From positions 1 to 54,621 of the forward strand of contig JBASMO010000251.1 in NCBI GenBank assembly GCA_049656905.1: a stretch of DNA of 54,621 nt, given 5' to 3'. Within the stretch, counting starts at the first letter, position 1. Every line of letters starts with the position of its first letter. The stretch comes from DTU018 sp003444615. GTDB taxonomy: Bacteria; Bacillota; Syntrophomonadia; Syntrophomonadales; Syntrophomonadaceae. The notes below the pieces were generated by a model. It worked only from the letters and a program-made list of their open reading frames with translations. It did not search any database and was not told the DNA's origin. This document shows, in pieces, positions 32,939 to 42,454 of this stretch. Made by a program: the position numbers and the translations under genes.

Positions 32939-33919
32939 TTATTCCTCCTGGTAATGAATCAATTGAACGTCTCCAGTGCTTATAGGAATACTCTCGCCAT
33001 TAACCTCAATTAACAAGCTGCCATTAACATCTACATCTTTGTGAATACCCTCGATTCTGCCTTTCCCTGTATTAACAATAATGGGCTGAAAGAGATGGAC
33101 ACAGTACTCTTTGTAGAGCTCCAAATAGTACTCAAATCCCTTGTCCAGAAATTGATAATAATCCCGGGCCAAATCTTCCAATAAATGAGCCAGTAATGTA
33201 TTTAGATCATGGTTCCGTCCGGTAGCCATAGCCAGTGAAGTAGCTAGACCGAGTATATCTTCTGGGAAATCCTGGCGGAATAAGTTAACATTAATGCCCA
33301 CACCCGCCACAACATAGTCCAGTCGATCCATCTCCCCGCTGGCTTCCAGCAGGATACCTCCTGCCTTTAGGCCATCGATCATTACATCATTAGGCCACTT
33401 GATTCTGCAGGGATAGTTAATAAATCTTTCCAGGGATTGGGCGCAAGCCACGGCCAGCACTAATGATAGAAGAGATGCTCGCTGCAAGTCTAGAGTGGGT
33501 CGCAAAATAATACTAAAATACAATCCCCCTTGAGGAGAAGACCAAGTGCGTCCTAGTCGTCCTCGACCACCGGTCTGCATTCCTGCTAATACCACAGCCC
33601 CTTCCGGAATGGGCTCAGTTGCCAGGAGACGACGAGCCCACAGGTTAGTCGATTCAATTCGCTCTGCATAGTAAAGGGGAGTCCCCCACTGGGTATGGTG
33701 AAATCGCTTTTTGAGCAAGGATGGTATTAAGACCTGTTCAGCATCGTTGAGGCGATACCCCTTACCCTTTTGGGCCGCAATATCATAACCTGCTTGTTTA
33801 AGAGCATCCATATGTTTCCACACCGCTACCCGGCTGATTCCCAGGCTCTGAGCTAAGTCAGCACCAGAAACAAAGTCCGGATATGCTATCCTGAGTCGCT
33901 CTAATATTCTATCCTTCAT
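32939..33919 (-). CDS. birA: bifunctional biotin-[acetyl-CoA-carboxylase] ligase / biotin operon repressor
   Basis: A 326-residue BirA. Residues about 1-60 are a winged helix (SGADLAQSLGISRVAVWKHMDALKQAGY), so it should also repress biotin genes. The ligase core has the biotinyl-AMP loop GGRGRLGRTWSSPQGGLYFS and KWPNDVMIDG, and a C-terminal SH3-like domain. No biotin gene or BirA operator was recognised in the window. Confidence 0.95.
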   Translation of the reverse strand: MKDRILERLRIAYPDFVSGADLAQSLGISRVAVWKHMDALKQAGYDIAAQKGKGYRLNDAEQVLIPSLLKKRFHHTQWGTPLYYAERIESTNLWARRLLATEPIPEGAVVLAGMQTGGRGRLGRTWSSPQGGLYFSIILRPTLDLQRASLLSLVLAVACAQSLERFINYPCRIKWPNDVMIDGLKAGGILLEASGEMDRLDYVVAGVGINVNLFRQDFPEDILGLATSLAMATGRNHDLNTLLAHLLEDLARDYYQFLDKGFEYYLELYKEYCVHLFQPIIVNTGKGRIEGIHKDVDVNGSLLIEVNGESIPISTGDVQLIHYQEE

Positions 33920-34000
33920 AAGGTTTCCTTTCTATCTTGCTAAGGAATAATTAGACAGACAGTAGCTAAAACCCTTGTGCAGGACCATGACCACTATTTA

Positions 34001-35101
34001 TTAGAGTATGTCGGCTGATTCATATATAGATAAAGTTTGCAGGTACTGTTCTCGACTGAGTATCTTCTCCAGGCCAGGGCCACATCCTACGCCCAAACTT
34101 CCAGGAGGGAGGCTTGTTTCAGGCTTGACCGCCAAGCTACCTAGGCCATAGTCCTTTTGCAGAGTAATTATATTTGAGCGCTTTGCCCCTACTAACTGAG
34201 AGTACTCACGAGGTGGGCAATAAAGGGTGATAGACTGCCTGGAAGTATTCTGTAGCAAATACATATCCAGTAGGCAACGAGCCTGGTCCAAGGCCACTTT
34301 TTGCAGCACCAGTTCCCCAAAGGCGGGATGAAATGGGCCGGCCACTACGGTATCAGAATCCTGCAATTCTTCACTGGGATGTAGACCCATGCGAATTACG
34401 GGTATATGCGCTTGAGTAAAAAGAAGATATATGGCAGCAGTTATATTTACAGCCTCTTTTAGACTTAAGGGCACGTAGTTTCCGGCACGAAAGGCTTCTT
34501 CCAATTGGGTTCCGGCAATCACCAGTGTGGGGTATATGCGTACCATAGCAGGAGCCAGTGCAATACTCTGGCGGGTAGTCTCCAAATCCTTTTGCAGGTT
34601 ATCTCCCGGAAGGCCTATCATTAACTGGATTCCCAGTTTAATTCCGGCGGCATGAATCATTTGGCAGGATCGGATAACTTGGTCTGGTTGATAACCTCTT
34701 TCGGAAAGCTTTAGAACCTCTTCATCAACAGACTGTACTCCAAGCTCTATAGTGGTTACACCGCGCTGTTTTAACTCCCCTAACCTTTTCATATCTATGG
34801 CATCCGGCCGGGTAGATAGTCTTATACCATTAATTTGGCCCTGGTCCAGATAGGGTTGGACACTTTCCAAATAATCATTTTGCAGCTTTTCCGGTATGGA
34901 CGTAAAAGTACCGCCAAAAAAAGCTACTTCCACTTCATATTCTGGTGGTATGGTCAGCAAAGCGGTTTCAATATCCTGTTTTACCTGTGCCAGGGAAGGC
35001 GGATGCCAAGCGGAGCTGATTTTTTGCTGCTGGCAAAAGCAACAGCGGAAGGGGCAGCCCAGGTGAGGTATAAAGATGGCAATATTGCGGGTTTGTTTCA
35101 T
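34001..35101 (-). CDS. Elp3-like radical SAM protein without an acetyltransferase domain
   Basis: This 366-residue radical-SAM protein has the cluster motif CPFRCCFC (Cys16, Cys20, Cys23) with CX3CX2C spacing, FGGTFTSIP, and TRPDAIDMKRLGELKQRGV, as in the Elp3/MiaB-related COG1243 group. Full Elp3 adds a C-terminal GNAT domain. Here the C-terminal 130 residues are short and show no GNAT motif. Genes of this type sit between rnc and smc in many Clostridia; the substrate is unknown. It overlaps the rnc stop by 4 bp, so it is co-expressed with RNase III. Confidence 0.88.
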   Translation of the reverse strand: MKQTRNIAIFIPHLGCPFRCCFCQQQKISSAWHPPSLAQVKQDIETALLTIPPEYEVEVAFFGGTFTSIPEKLQNDYLESVQPYLDQGQINGIRLSTRPDAIDMKRLGELKQRGVTTIELGVQSVDEEVLKLSERGYQPDQVIRSCQMIHAAGIKLGIQLMIGLPGDNLQKDLETTRQSIALAPAMVRIYPTLVIAGTQLEEAFRAGNYVPLSLKEAVNITAAIYLLFTQAHIPVIRMGLHPSEELQDSDTVVAGPFHPAFGELVLQKVALDQARCLLDMYLLQNTSRQSITLYCPPREYSQLVGAKRSNIITLQKDYGLGSLAVKPETSLPPGSLGVGCGPGLEKILSREQYLQTLSIYESADIL

Positions 35102-35826
35102 CCATTTAGTTTCTCCGAAATAATGGTCTTAAGCAACTGCTTGTCATTCAATACTTTTGAAGCAGCGTTTTGCTGAGCTTCTTTTTTGCTGTGTCCTTTG
35201 CCAGTAGCCAGCAAGCGATCCTGATAGAAAACCCCAGCCACAAAGGTGCGGTCATGAGCAGGGCCGGTCTCTTCTAAAATGCTATAAGAAACATTGTCAC
35301 GGTATTTGCCCTGGACTAATTCCTGCAAACGGGATTTATAATCATAGTGGTCCCCTGCTTCTGTTTTCTGGATGTCTTCCTCTAGATATTCTAGTATAAA
35401 GTCACGCGCAGCTTCATAACCCTGGTCAAGATACACCGCTCCGATAACCGCTTCCACAGCATCGGCCAGAATGGATTGGCGGTTTCTTCCTCCAGATTTT
35501 TCTTCACCTTTACCCAAAAGCAGGTATTTACCCAAATTTAGCTGCCGCGCTACCTTGCTGAGGGCTGGTTCACACACTACCCTAGCCCTAATTTTAGTAA
35601 GTTCACCTTCCGCTTGTTGAGGATAATGGGTATACAGGTATTCGGCCACCACAAAGCTAAGCACGGCATCACCCAAAAATTCTAAACGCTGGTTATTAGA
35701 TATCAGATTGCTTTCTTGGGCATAAGATGGGTGAGTCAGGGCAGTGGTCATCAAATCTAAGTTTTGACAGGGAACTAACTGTTCCTGTAAGAAAGTTTGT
35801 GCTATGTGTTTCTCACTTGTTTTCAT
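35098..35826 (-). CDS. rnc: ribonuclease III
   Basis: A 242-residue double-strand RNase for rRNA and other RNA processing. The catalytic signature NQRLEFLGDAVLSFVVAE is near residues 43-60, with the second acidic cluster in DAVEAVIGAVYLDQG. A dsRNA-binding domain covers about 165-235 (DYKSRLQELVQ, SKKEAQQNAA). Its start overlaps the acpP end by 14 bp. Confidence 0.97.
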   Translation of the reverse strand: MKTSEKHIAQTFLQEQLVPCQNLDLMTTALTHPSYAQESNLISNNQRLEFLGDAVLSFVVAEYLYTHYPQQAEGELTKIRARVVCEPALSKVARQLNLGKYLLLGKGEEKSGGRNRQSILADAVEAVIGAVYLDQGYEAARDFILEYLEEDIQKTEAGDHYDYKSRLQELVQGKYRDNVSYSILEETGPAHDRTFVAGVFYQDRLLATGKGHSKKEAQQNAASKVLNDKQLLKTIISEKLNG

Positions 35827-36067
35827 TCTTTACCTGTTCAAGATAGTCCCACAATGCCTTAACCAACAATCCCATGGTAGGATAATCTTCCAGATCTTCC
35901 TCTGGAAATTCCACATCATATATGTCTTCCAGAGCCATAATCATTTCAACAACATCAATAGAATCTGCATCAATAGACTCGAATGTGGTTTCCATTGTAA
36001 TATCAGCTGGATCTATTTCTAATTGTTCGGCTAGTAGTTTGCAAGCAAGTTCAAAAAACTCCTGCAT
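35813..36067 (-). CDS. acpP: acyl carrier protein
   Basis: An 84-residue acidic carrier of fatty acyl chains. The 4'-phosphopantetheine attachment Ser36 is in DADSIDVVEMIMALE, the standard helix II motif with Ile replacing the usual Leu. It starts one base after plsX stops and overlaps rnc downstream. The fabD and fabG genes that usually separate plsX and acpP in Firmicutes are absent here. Confidence 0.96.
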   Translation of the reverse strand: MQEFFELACKLLAEQLEIDPADITMETTFESIDADSIDVVEMIMALEDIYDVEFPEEDLEDYPTMGLLVKALWDYLEQVKNENK

Positions 36068-36068
36068 T

Positions 36069-37058
36069 TTATCCCTCCTGATTATTTTGGTTGGATATGG
36101 CTTTCTCTAACATTATAAGGGACTCCTTCTGTAATTCAATTATACCTTTTTCCACGCAGTCTGCAGCAGCACATATGCCGTGGTAAACAGCTTCACGGCG
36201 TGAGCTACCATGACATACTATGCTTATTCCTTCAATCCCTAGTAAGGGTGCACCTCCATACTGAGTATAATCCAGCTCCGCAAAAAAATTAGGCAATTTT
36301 CCTAGTTCCCGGCTAATTCCTTGAGCAACAAACATAGCCATACCTTCAATAGTTTTTAATACAATATTGCCCACAAATCCATCGCAGACCAATACATCAG
36401 CTTGATCCGCAAATAGTTCTCGTCCTTCAATATTACCAACAAAATTGAGTGAACTATGGTTTTTCAACAAAGCATAAGCTTCTAAAGTCAGTTGGTTTCC
36501 TTTGCCTTCTTCCTGGCCATTGCTGATTAGCGCTACACGGGGCTGAGGTTTGTTTAAAACAGAAGATGCATATAGGCTACCCAGAAGGCCAAACTGAAGT
36601 AGTTGGCGGGGACGGCAGTCAACATTGGCGCCTACATCAATCAATACTGTTTGGCTCCCTTTAGAGTTTGGTAATGCTGTGGCAATAGGTGGTCTTTCTA
36701 TACCTGGCAATCGGCCGAGAATAAAAATCGCCGCCGCCATCTGCGCGCCGGTACTGCCGCATGAGACTACCGCCTCAGCTTTTCCTTCTTTAACTAATTT
36801 AGTTGCCACCACAATGGAGGCATCCTTTTTTCTCCTCAAGGCCTGGGCAGGGGATTCTTCCATACCAATTACTTGGCTGGCTTCGGCTAATTCGATCCTG
36901 GCGTGGTCGTAATCATAAGGTGATAACTCTTTTTCCAGCTGAGTGGTTGGCCCAACCAGAATTAGGCTGCCTTCATTGTGCTGCACCCACTGTACAGCTC
37001 CAGCTACGATTTCGCTAGGTGCATGGTCACCACCCATAGCATCAACTGCAATACGCAT
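36069..37058 (-). CDS. plsX: phosphate acyltransferase PlsX
   Basis: A 329-residue enzyme that makes acyl-phosphate from acyl-ACP for phospholipid synthesis. The N-terminal MRIAVDAMGGDHAPSEIV, the SCGSTGAQMAAA and VLIDVGANVDCRP segments, and C-terminal VCHGSSRREAVYHGI are family hallmarks. Its partner gene plsY is not nearby. It lies between rpmF and acpP, as in B. subtilis, where fapR and rpmF are close. Confidence 0.96.
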   Translation of the reverse strand: MRIAVDAMGGDHAPSEIVAGAVQWVQHNEGSLILVGPTTQLEKELSPYDYDHARIELAEASQVIGMEESPAQALRRKKDASIVVATKLVKEGKAEAVVSCGSTGAQMAAAIFILGRLPGIERPPIATALPNSKGSQTVLIDVGANVDCRPRQLLQFGLLGSLYASSVLNKPQPRVALISNGQEEGKGNQLTLEAYALLKNHSSLNFVGNIEGRELFADQADVLVCDGFVGNIVLKTIEGMAMFVAQGISRELGKLPNFFAELDYTQYGGAPLLGIEGISIVCHGSSRREAVYHGICAAADCVEKGIIELQKESLIMLEKAISNQNNQEG

Positions 37059-37142
37059 AAGAACCTCCTTTTGAAAAAAAAGTAAGCTACTAGTCTACCA
37101 TACAGACTACATACCTTACTTTTCTATCAACTAGTATAGAGT

Positions 37143-37313
37143 TTACAGAACGTTTTTACCTTTATAATATCCACAGGCAAGACATGCCCGATGAGGCATT
37201 TTCAATTCACGACACTGAGGACACTCGACCAGACCGGGCTTATCTATTTTCCTCCACTCGGACCGCCTCTTGCTGGTACGGGTATGGGATTGCCTTCTCT
37301 TAGGTACTCCCAC
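37143..37313 (-). CDS. rpmF: 50S ribosomal protein L32
   Basis: A 56-residue ribosomal protein translated from GTG 37313, with GGAGG seven bases upstream: GVPKRRQSHTRTSKRR, then a zinc ribbon of CPQC (31-34) and CLAC (44-47). The four cysteines make it the zinc-binding C+ form, so a zinc-free paralogue may exist elsewhere under zinc-starvation control. Position between yceD and plsX is conserved. Confidence 0.95.
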   Translation of the reverse strand: MGVPKRRQSHTRTSKRRSEWRKIDKPGLVECPQCRELKMPHRACLACGYYKGKNVL

Positions 37314-37329
37314 CTTAAAACCTCCTTCC

Positions 37330-37836
37330 CTAAGTAAGCTGCTTTAACTTCTCCCAGCGGGGATCGATATTATCTTCCCGGCAGCCACAGTCTTTAGTAT
37401 TAAGATTGCTGCCGCAGATCGCACATAAACCTTTACAATCTTCGCTGCATAGTAAGCTCATAGGTATTTCAGAAACAATGATTCCTTCTATTAGCGGAGT
37501 CAGATCAGCCATGCCACCAGTATATACTACCACATCTTCATCCACCAGGTCAGCTTCATCCTGTAAAGATTCCTTAATCAACAATGCCGAAAAATCAGCA
37601 TTTACAGTATAGGTAACTGGCTTAAGACAACGAGAACAACCGAGCTCTACCTGGGTATGCACACTTCCCTGTACCAAATAGTTTTTCCCATCAAATAGCA
37701 ATATTCCATCAACTACAAACGGCTGCTTAAACTTACCTCCCCAGCTTTCCAGCAATTCGGCACTTCCTCTTTGTTCAAAATGCAAATCCTGAGCCTGATT
37801 AGGAGGCAGTTTTAGGTTGTTTAGGTTGATAATCAT
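37330..37836 (-). CDS. yceD: YceD/DUF177 family protein (large-subunit rRNA accumulation)
   Basis: A DUF177 protein of about 168 residues, the homologue of B. subtilis YlbN, encoded directly before rpmF as in most bacteria. It contains an internal CSRCLKP pair and a C-terminal CX4CX2CX2C set (CSEDCKGLCAIC, later DCGC), which suggests a metal site. DUF177 proteins are linked to 23S rRNA accumulation. Start is uncertain between the ATGs at 37845 and 37836; a GGGGTG site favours 37836. Confidence 0.88.
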   Translation of the reverse strand: MIINLNNLKLPPNQAQDLHFEQRGSAELLESWGGKFKQPFVVDGILLFDGKNYLVQGSVHTQVELGCSRCLKPVTYTVNADFSALLIKESLQDEADLVDEDVVVYTGGMADLTPLIEGIIVSEIPMSLLCSEDCKGLCAICGSNLNTKDCGCREDNIDPRWEKLKQLT

Positions 37837-37911
37837 ACCATACACCCCGTAAAAACACCAGATTTATTATAGTCTGCTGAAGTTAGTATTGTCAACAAAG
37901 CCGGGCTTTAA

Positions 37912-37945
37912 CAAAAATGAGGCGGGTCACCCCGCCTCAAAAAAA
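37912..37945 (-). terminator. intrinsic terminator after ackA (bidirectional shape)
   Basis: Perfect arms GAGGCGGG / CCCGCCTC (37919-37938) with a 4-nt loop; a T run on the minus strand follows (ATTTTTG), and an A/T run also borders the other side. It separates pta-ackA from yceD-rpmF. Confidence 0.8.
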
Positions 37946-37957
37946 TACTTGTTAAAG

Positions 37958-39151
37958 CTATTTCGCCAGGTTGTAGGTATCCCGGGCAATGACCAGTTCT
38001 TCATTGGTAGGAATAACAAAGATGCGTACTTTAGAATCCTCAGCAGCCACATCCACTTCCTTGCCACGGACTTTGTTCTTTTCCACATCCATTTTTATGC
38101 CCAAATAATCCAAGTCCTCGCAGACCTTTTCCCGTACATCGTAACCGTTTTCGCCAACTCCAGCAGTAAATACTAAACAATCGCATCCATTCAGCTTGGC
38201 GACATATTTGCCGATATATCCTTTAACCCGGTTGTAGTAAACTTCCAGAGCAATTTGAGCCCTCTCATTACCGGAACTAGCAGCTTCCAGAATATCTCTT
38301 AAATCATTGGATACACCCGATAGCCCAAGCATACCAGATTTCTTATTGAAATAATTATTGGCTTCCTGTGCGCTTAAACCTAGTTTTTCCATAAGGAAAA
38401 ATACGATGGCCGGGTCGATATCACCAGAACGGGTTCCCATAACCAGACCTTCTAAGGGTGTAAATCCCATGGAGGTGTCTACTACTTTACCATTCTTAAT
38501 GGCAGCCATACTGGCCCCATTACCCATGTGCAGGGTGATTATCTTACACTCTTCGTAAGGCTTGCCCAGCATTTCAGCTGCCCGTTGCGATACATAAAAG
38601 TGTGAAGTTCCATGGAAACCGTATCTCCTTACCTTATGCTTTTCATATACTTCATAGGGCAGAGCATAAAGAAAGTTAGCAGGTTCCATAGTCTGGTGAA
38701 AAGCAGTGTCGAATACAGCTACATGGGGCACGTTGGGCATTAAAGCCTGACAGGCTTCAATTCCCATGAGATTGGGAGGATTGTGCAAGGGGGCGATGTC
38801 AAAGCAATCTTTAATGACTTTTTTTACATTGTCATCAATGACTACTGATGCGGAAAAATCTTCACCGCCATGAACAACTCGATGGCCTACTGCGCCGATC
38901 TCATCCATGCTCTTGATACAACCGTATTCAGGGTTAACCAGAACATCCAGAACTAGTTTCATTCCTTCAGTGTGGTCCGGCAAATCCCTCTTAATGACTA
39001 CTTCATCTTTTCCAGCGGGTTTATGTTCAAGAGTTGTTCCCGGAATGCCCACCCGATCAACTAAGCCTTTAGCCAGAACAGACTCATCAGTCATATCAAA
39101 CACTTGATACTTAATGGAAGAACTCCCTGCATTCACTACCAGTACCTTCAT
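37958..39151 (-). CDS. ackA: acetate kinase
   Basis: A 397-residue kinase converting acetyl phosphate and ADP to acetate and ATP, the substrate-level phosphorylation step of acetogenic fermentation. Signatures include VLVVNAGSSSIKYQ (N-terminus), the HGTSHFYV segment, ITLHMGNGASMAA, and FTAGVGENGYDVR. It is full length. It is transcribed after pta (58 bp gap) and ends at a strong terminator. Confidence 0.97.
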   Translation of the reverse strand: MKVLVVNAGSSSIKYQVFDMTDESVLAKGLVDRVGIPGTTLEHKPAGKDEVVIKRDLPDHTEGMKLVLDVLVNPEYGCIKSMDEIGAVGHRVVHGGEDFSASVVIDDNVKKVIKDCFDIAPLHNPPNLMGIEACQALMPNVPHVAVFDTAFHQTMEPANFLYALPYEVYEKHKVRRYGFHGTSHFYVSQRAAEMLGKPYEECKIITLHMGNGASMAAIKNGKVVDTSMGFTPLEGLVMGTRSGDIDPAIVFFLMEKLGLSAQEANNYFNKKSGMLGLSGVSNDLRDILEAASSGNERAQIALEVYYNRVKGYIGKYVAKLNGCDCLVFTAGVGENGYDVREKVCEDLDYLGIKMDVEKNKVRGKEVDVAAEDSKVRIFVIPTNEELVIARDTYNLAK

Positions 39152-39209
39152 TTTTTTACCTCCTCAAGTTTGAATATACTAATCAGGTAAATACACCTTT
39201 TCCCGCTTA

Positions 39210-40202
39210 TTAAGCTATCACGGCTGTCATAGCGACTACATTTACGATGTCTTCAACGCTGCAGCCACGGGATAGATCATTGACCGGTTTATCCAGACCC
39301 TGAAGTATCGGTCCAATAGCTTCAGCTTTGGCCAGACGCTGCACCAACTTATAGCCTATGTTGCCAGCATTTATATCGGGAAATACCAGTACATTGCAAT
39401 CACCGGCAATAGGGCTTCCTGGAGCTTTGGATGCTCCCACACTGGGAACGATAGCAGCGTCAAACTGGAATTCTCCATCCACCTTCAGCTCCGGATACTT
39501 TTCTTTGGCAAGGCGCGTAGCTTCAACCACTTTATCTACGGTTTCATGGCTGGCACTGCCTTTGGTGGAGAATGACAGCATGCCTACTTTAGGCTCTTTC
39601 ATACCGCACAAATCTACTGCCGTCAGGGCAGAGGCTTTGGCAAAAGCAGCTAATTGCTCGGCTGTGGGATCAATGGTAACTGCACAATCAGCAAAAACAA
39701 ATATACCATCATCACCGTACTCACAGTTGGGAACAATCATAATAAAAGCTCCTGATACAGCTGGAATTCCAGGAGCAGTCTTGATAATCTGCAAGGCTGG
39801 TCTCAAGACATTACCAGTGGTGTTTTGGGCCCCGGCTACTTTACCATCGGCTTTACCCATTTTAACCATCATAGAAGCGAAGAACAGGGGATCCAACATA
39901 GTACTTTTGGCTTTATCCAAGTCAACCCCCTTACTCTTACGCATCTCGTAAAAAGCTTGTACAAAATCGTCAAAAAACGGAGCCTTAGCCGGGTTGATGA
40001 TCTCCGCCCCTGATATGTCAGCTCCCACCTTACTGGCCGCCGCTTTAATCTCGCCTTCGTCACCGAGCAGAATAGGCGTGGCAATACGATTATCCACAAT
40101 TCCTTTAATCGCTTGCAATGTCCTTTCTTCGGTGCCTTCGGGCAGAACAATTGCGCGGCCTTTTTTTGCCGCTTTTTCCCTAATTTCCGCAAGTAAACTC
40201 AT
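39210..40202 (-). CDS. pta: phosphate acetyltransferase
   Basis: A 330-residue short-form Pta exchanging acetyl-CoA and acetyl phosphate. Family segments are VLPEGTEERTLQA, KADGKVAGAQNTTGNVLRPALQIIK-type core, DCAVTIDPTAEQLA, and VFPDINAGNIGYKLVQRL near the C-terminus. It lacks the long N-terminal DRTGG region of enterobacterial Pta. Together with ackA it gives ATP and acetate. The gene diverges from tmcAL with about 130 bp between starts. Confidence 0.97.
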   Translation of the reverse strand: MSLLAEIREKAAKKGRAIVLPEGTEERTLQAIKGIVDNRIATPILLGDEGEIKAAASKVGADISGAEIINPAKAPFFDDFVQAFYEMRKSKGVDLDKAKSTMLDPLFFASMMVKMGKADGKVAGAQNTTGNVLRPALQIIKTAPGIPAVSGAFIMIVPNCEYGDDGIFVFADCAVTIDPTAEQLAAFAKASALTAVDLCGMKEPKVGMLSFSTKGSASHETVDKVVEATRLAKEKYPELKVDGEFQFDAAIVPSVGASKAPGSPIAGDCNVLVFPDINAGNIGYKLVQRLAKAEAIGPILQGLDKPVNDLSRGCSVEDIVNVVAMTAVIA

Positions 40203-40332
40203 CCTTCTACCTCCCCTAAAAGCTTAACGAAAATTTTTGGTTCTAATTAGCAAGTTTCTTTGTACATTCTAGCATAAAGTAATATTTAAGTGGTAGAATT
40301 TATGCGATGATAAACCGTACGGAGACTTGTTT

Positions 40333-41577
40333 ATGAAAGTGTTAGGCATTGTAGCTGAATTTAATCCATTCCACAATGGACATCGCTACCTGATAGAATC
40401 TGCTCGCCAACTCTACCCAGATTCTGCTGCTATCTGTGTCATGAGCGGGCACTTTCTGCAAAGAGGTGAACCTGCTCTGATCAACAAATGGGCTAGAGCC
40501 GAAATGGCTGTTCACGGTGGTATTGATTTGGTTCTTGAGTTACCACTAGTTTTCTCCGTGCGCAGTGCTTATTATTTTGCTCGTTACTCACTGATGATGC
40601 TGGCAAAAACCGGGCTGGTTACCCATTTAGCTTTTGGCAGTGAAAGTGGCCGTCAGCAGGAATTGCAAACCATCGCCCACATATTGGCAGATGAGCCGGC
40701 TGAATACCGCCAACAGCTAAAAGCATTCCTCCAGCAGGGCTATAGCTTTCCCGCCGCTAGGTCCCAGGCCTTGCAGGCCTTTCTGGGCAACGATGACCGT
40801 GACTTCCATTCAATGCTTAGCCAGCCTAACAACATTTTGGCTCTGGAGTATTTACGCGTTATTAAAGAACTGCAGTTAGATATTGAGCCTATAGTGGTTG
40901 CTCGTCAGGGGTGTTTTCACAGCCCGGAACTGAATCGTTTTGCCAGTGCCACGGCTATTCGTCAAGCTCTCCGACAGAAAATTGATATATCCAACCTGAA
41001 CCCCGTTCTTCCTCCTTCCAGCCTCAAAATTTTGGAGCGAGAAATGAAAAAGGGCAATGGGCCGGTTTTCGACAACGATCTAGCATCTTTAATATTTTAC
41101 CGGCTTCGCACCATAACTCTCCAAGAACTAAGTGAAATCTATGAAATCACCGAAGGAATCGAAAATCGCGTTAAAGAAGCCGCTTTACGCTGCGGGACTC
41201 TGGATGAACTAAAGCATGCTATAAAATCGAAACGCTACAGTATGACCAAAATCAACCGTTTGCTGATTTACTCCTTACTCAATATAAAAGCTGGTCAGGT
41301 GGATGTATTCGATGGCACTGGTCCTTTATACTATCATGTTTTAGCCTTTTCACGTCGAGGCCAATACCTGCTGCAGCAGATGCAGCATAAATCAGAGCTG
41401 CCTATTTTGAGCCGGGGTAGTCAGGTTAAAGAAGCCTTTGATGGTAAGCTAGGCTTAAGTGTTCAGAGTATGATAAGTTTGGATATTATGGCTACCGACC
41501 TTTATAATCTACTGCTCCCTAACCCCTCTTTACGCTCAGGTAGACTTGATTTTACTTCCTCCCCCCGACCCATTTAA
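40333..41577 (+). CDS. tmcAL: tRNA(Met) cytidine acetate ligase
   Basis: A 414-residue nucleotidyltransferase-like enzyme (B. subtilis YlbM) that uses ATP and acetate to make N4-acetylcytidine at the wobble position of elongator tRNA(Met). The N-terminus GIVAEFNPFHNGHRYLIE carries the HxGH-type nucleotide-binding motif; ICVMSGHFLQRGEPALINKW follows. I chose ATG 40333 (GGAG eight bases upstream) over the in-frame TTG at 40327. It diverges from pta-ackA, whose product is its substrate. Its stop overlaps that of the patatin gene by 4 bp. Confidence 0.93.
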   Translation: MKVLGIVAEFNPFHNGHRYLIESARQLYPDSAAICVMSGHFLQRGEPALINKWARAEMAVHGGIDLVLELPLVFSVRSAYYFARYSLMMLAKTGLVTHLAFGSESGRQQELQTIAHILADEPAEYRQQLKAFLQQGYSFPAARSQALQAFLGNDDRDFHSMLSQPNNILALEYLRVIKELQLDIEPIVVARQGCFHSPELNRFASATAIRQALRQKIDISNLNPVLPPSSLKILEREMKKGNGPVFDNDLASLIFYRLRTITLQELSEIYEITEGIENRVKEAALRCGTLDELKHAIKSKRYSMTKINRLLIYSLLNIKAGQVDVFDGTGPLYYHVLAFSRRGQYLLQQMQHKSELPILSRGSQVKEAFDGKLGLSVQSMISLDIMATDLYNLLLPNPSLRSGRLDFTSSPRPI

Positions 41578-42368
41578 GAGTGGGTCTCCTCCCACTGTTT
41601 AATAGTTTTCTTGATATCCTCGATTTTATCCAGCGTTGCAATTCTTCCTAGCTCCACCAGTTCCCGAGAATGCTCGAAGTCCTGGGGAGAATATCCACCT
41701 AATGCCGGTTGAATTAAAATATCTGCTAAGGGTGATACCGAATCAAAGTGCTGCTTCTGGAGAATATCCAGAGAAGTCATAATTACATCGAGAGTATTGC
41801 GAATCACTATTTTCTTACCGCCACAAAACGTCACATCAACGGCTATTATTATATCCGCTCCCCACTCCTGAGCTGCTCTAACCGGCAGTCTGTCGGTTAC
41901 CGCTCCATCCACTAAAACCCTTTCTCCATCACGCACGGGACGAAAGACACCGGGGATAGATATGCTAGCCCTGATGGCCTGGGCTACTGAGCCTTCCTCT
42001 ATTACTACTGTCTCACCAGTAATCAAATCTGTAGCTACTACTAACAGAGGAATATCTAGCTCGGCAAAGGTTTTGTTCTTGGTCATCAGTTCTAAGAAAT
42101 TACTTATTTTTCGGCCGGCCATAAACCCCATACGGGGCAAATTTACGTCATAAAGAACACCGTGATTCATATATTCAACCATACGAGCCAGCATATATAT
42201 ATCCGCACCGCTGGCATATATACCGCCTATCATAGCCCCCATACTGCTACCCACCAGCAAATGGAACGGGATATTATTTTCCAACAATACCTGAATAACA
42301 CCGATATGAGATAATCCCCGTGCACTTCCTGCTCCGAGTACCAATGCAATCTGAGGTTTATTGCTCAA
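41574..42368 (-). CDS. patatin-like phospholipase / RssA-family serine hydrolase
   Basis: A 264-residue alpha/beta hydrolase of the patatin group. The oxyanion region GAGSARGLSHIGV, nucleophile motif GSSMGA (Ser about 42) and catalytic Asp in DGAVTDRLP are all present. It corresponds by position to B. subtilis ylbK. Substrate unknown; family members cleave lipid acyl esters. It ends tail to tail with tmcAL. Confidence 0.88.
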   Translation of the reverse strand: MSNKPQIALVLGAGSARGLSHIGVIQVLLENNIPFHLLVGSSMGAMIGGIYASGADIYMLARMVEYMNHGVLYDVNLPRMGFMAGRKISNFLELMTKNKTFAELDIPLLVVATDLITGETVVIEEGSVAQAIRASISIPGVFRPVRDGERVLVDGAVTDRLPVRAAQEWGADIIIAVDVTFCGGKKIVIRNTLDVIMTSLDILQKQHFDSVSPLADILIQPALGGYSPQDFEHSRELVELGRIATLDKIEDIKKTIKQWEETHS

Positions 42369-42454
42369 TCAGAGGCCTCCTTGGTAAAAAGTTTGATTCT
42401 ATCAACCGCTAATTTATTATATATATCTATGAAAAAGACCTGGGAGAATGTAGT

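Noticed and set aside
39869..40192. 107-codon frame inside pta on the same strand
   Set aside because: It is out of frame with the clear Pta reading frame, Arg/Lys-rich and without family resemblance: a shadow.
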